Shown here piece after piece: positions 6,198-7,585 of a DNA stretch of 7,585 nucleotides; the first letter of the stretch is position 1, and the number at the start of each line of letters is the position of its first letter. A program made the position numbers and the translations under genes. The DNA is from Deltaproteobacteria bacterium (GTDB taxonomy: Bacteria; Desulfobacterota; Desulfobulbia; Desulfobulbales; UBA5123): positions 1 to 7,585 of the forward strand of contig JAJYKH010000122.1 of NCBI GenBank assembly GCA_021788685.1. The letters run 5' to 3'. The notes below the pieces were generated by a model. That model saw only the letters and a list, made by a program, of their open reading frames with translations. It was not told the DNA's origin and did not search any database.

Positions 6198-7407
6198 GTA
6201 CCGCGCCCTCGGGGCGGAAAACGACCTGCGGGAAGGGGTCCTGGAAGAGATCGACAAGATGGCGGTCGCCCGGAAGCTCATGCTCCAGGGGCTGCGCCCC
6301 CTCGAGATCCGGCCGCACCGCGAGGGGGGGCGCTCCCGCCTGGCGCTTTCCTTCAAGGGATTCGGGCAGGACAAGATCACCAAGAAGGACATCGAGTTCT
6401 TCACGAAGCAGGTGGCCTTGCTCCTCAATGCCGGCCTGTCGCTCGACGCCTCCCTGCGGGTGATGAAGGAGCACAGCCACAAGCCGTCCTTCCGGGACTT
6501 CACGGTCCAGATCGAGCGCAAGCTCAAGGAGGGCAAGTCGTTTTCCCAGGCCCTTGCCGATTTTCCGAAGCACTTCTCGCCCATGTACGTCAACATGGCC
6601 AGGGCCGGGGAAGAGGGGGGCATCCTCCCGGCCATGCTGATGCGCATTTCCGAATACCAGGGCGCATTCCAGGAGCTGAAGTCGTTCATCATCTCTTCTT
6701 CCATCTATCCCTTGATCCTGCTGGCGGTGGGGTTCGTCGCCATCCTCATCCTGATCACCACCATCCTGCCCCGGTTCGAGGTGCTGTTCGAGGGGATGGG
6801 GCGGGATCTCCCCGCGAACGTCAAGCTCCTGATGGCCATCTCCCGGCTGATCAGCCATCATTTCTTCATCGTCTTCCTGCTGGCGGTTGGCATCCCCGGC
6901 GCCATCGTCTCCTACCTGCGGACGCCGAGCGGCAAGGAGCTCCGCGACCGGGCGATGCTCCGGTTGCCCTTGCTGCGCGGCCTCGTGCGGGACCTGGAAA
7001 CCACCCGCATTTTCCGGACCCTGGAGGTGCTGGTGAACAACGGCGTCCACCTGGCCACCGCCCTCAAGATCAGCAGCGGGGTCGCCGGCAATCGGGCCTA
7101 CCAGCGGCTGCTGGAGCGGGCCACCGCAGCCCTCAAGGAGGGGCGGCAGATCGGGCAGCGCCTCAAGAGCGGCGGCCTCCTGCCGGACATGGCCGCCGAC
7201 CTGCTCTCCATCGGCGAGGAATCCGGCCGGGTGGGACCGGTATGCGGCCAGATCGCCGATCACTACGAAAACGAGGTAAAGGTGCGGATCAAGCGGCTGC
7301 TGTCCCTGATCGAGCCTTCCTTCATCCTGGTGATCGCGCTGGTCGCCGGCTACGTGGTCTTCTCCATGCTGTCGGTGATCCTCAGCATCAACGACATAGC
7401 GGGATAG
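6184..7407 (+). CDS. gspF: Type II secretion system inner-membrane platform protein GspF
   Basis: Polytopic inner-membrane protein at the centre of the T2SS assembly platform; it contacts GspE and GspL and is thought to convert ATPase motion into pseudopilin insertion. At 407 residues it has the usual length. It begins with the typical MALYKYRALG and has two T2SSF repeat domains (about 70-193 and 272-395). Matching motifs FFTKQVALLLNAGLSLDASL (72-91) and FRTLEVLVNNGVHLATALKI (277-296) mark the repeats; AGEEGGILP (141-149) and GEESGRVGP (344-352) mark their second halves. Three membrane segments are visible at about 168-196, 222-245 and 376-400. The start lies inside the end of gspE; the preceding GGTGG is a weak, close ribosome-binding site, so coupled translation is likely. 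PilC is the paralogous alternative. A long palindromic element follows 16 nt after its stop. Confidence 0.95.
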   Translation: MALYKYRALGAENDLREGVLEEIDKMAVARKLMLQGLRPLEIRPHREGGRSRLALSFKGFGQDKITKKDIEFFTKQVALLLNAGLSLDASLRVMKEHSHKPSFRDFTVQIERKLKEGKSFSQALADFPKHFSPMYVNMARAGEEGGILPAMLMRISEYQGAFQELKSFIISSSIYPLILLAVGFVAILILITTILPRFEVLFEGMGRDLPANVKLLMAISRLISHHFFIVFLLAVGIPGAIVSYLRTPSGKELRDRAMLRLPLLRGLVRDLETTRIFRTLEVLVNNGVHLATALKISSGVAGNRAYQRLLERATAALKEGRQIGQRLKSGGLLPDMAADLLSIGEESGRVGPVCGQIADHYENEVKVRIKRLLSLIEPSFILVIALVAGYVVFSMLSVILSINDIAG

Positions 7408-7422
7408 AGGCCGTGAACAGTG

Positions 7423-7585
7423 ATGGCTAAGCACAAGAATTCGATCTACGGCGTTGCGGCGGGTCGCGAAATGCTCGACGTACCATACTGTACGCCTCCG
7501 CTTTCGCGACGCCACCGCGCCTTGTATATCGAATTCTTGTGCTTAGCCACCCGAGGCAGAATTGGACTTTTTGCGAGATTGTCAA
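7423..7585 (+). other. Open frame through the palindromic element (probably not a real gene)
   Basis: From ATG 7423 a frame stays open to the window end (54 codons, beginning MAKHKNSIYGVAAGREMLDV). GAGG at 7407-7410 is 12 nt upstream, rather far for a ribosome-binding site. The frame lies almost entirely inside the inverted repeat, so its openness is best explained by the repeat. It is recorded because automatic annotation may call it, and because a real frame continuing past the window cannot be excluded. Confidence 0.2.
7424..7549. repeat. Long palindromic intergenic element after gspF
   Basis: The outer arms, 7424-7445 and 7528-7549, are perfect reverse complements over 22 bp (the left arm starts TGGCTAAGCACAAG and both contain GAATTC). 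Inward, TAC pairs with GTA, a GC-rich part pairs imperfectly, TCGCGAAA (7464-7471) pairs with TTTCGCGA (7502-7509), and CGTAC (7479-7483) pairs with GTACG (7490-7494) around a 6-nt loop. The result is one 126-nt hairpin. No long T-run follows directly; a T5 run lies about 20 nt past the right arm. It looks like a REP- or MITE-type dispersed palindrome. I have an unverified impression that similar palindromes with a CTTTTTGCGAGATTGTCAA-like tail recur in deltaproteobacterial intergenic DNA. It could also end or stabilise the gspEF transcript. Confidence 0.75.

Noticed and set aside
6127..7515. 462-codon minus-strand open frame over gspF and the palindrome
   Set aside because: It is antisense to gspF, low in complexity and rich in Asp, His, Gln and Gly; its first part comes from the palindromic element.

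Overview
The window is a GC-rich bacterial chromosomal segment. It holds four substantial genes, all on the + strand: a 5'-truncated C-family DNA polymerase (DnaE/DnaE2-like), then three type II secretion system (T2SS) genes for the major pseudopilin GspG, the assembly ATPase GspE and the inner-membrane platform protein GspF. Gene content, codon style and the polymerase sequence fit a Gram-negative deltaproteobacterium in the broad sense (Geobacter/Desulfuromonas-like). That placement is inferred from family resemblance and was not computed.

Layout. 1-197 is AT-rich and carries a 22-bp palindrome (29-50) and an imperfect long inverted repeat (about 103-187). 229-497 looks like the decayed C-terminal end of an aromatic- and Asn-rich, probably secreted protein: two reading frames must be joined near position 400, and it ends in a TAA at 495-497. 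The polymerase frame opens at a GTG immediately after that stop (498) and lacks roughly the first 80 residues of the N-terminal PHP domain, although its three catalytic aspartates and C-terminal OB fold are present. This is a rearrangement junction rather than a normal gene start. 3297-3694 is a 398-nt intergenic region with hairpins and a plausible promoter for gspG. gspG is followed by a 373-nt gap with a second possible promoter. gspE and gspF overlap by 14 nt. Seventeen nt after gspF begins a 126-nt palindromic element with perfect 22-bp outer arms, which probably belongs to a dispersed repeat family.

How the genes work together. GspE hydrolyses ATP in the cytoplasm. Through GspL (not in the window) and GspF it drives assembly of GspG subunits into the periplasmic pseudopilus that pushes folded proteins through the outer-membrane secretin (GspD, not in the window). 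The order G-E-F, with a long gap after G, differs from the classical E-F-G order. The polymerase is functionally unrelated to secretion and only adjacent.

I see no CRISPR array, tRNA, rRNA, transposase or recognisable novel defence or metabolic system. The most interesting signals are the junction at 497/498, the palindromic element after gspF, and the degenerate c-di-GMP-type N-terminal motifs of GspE.
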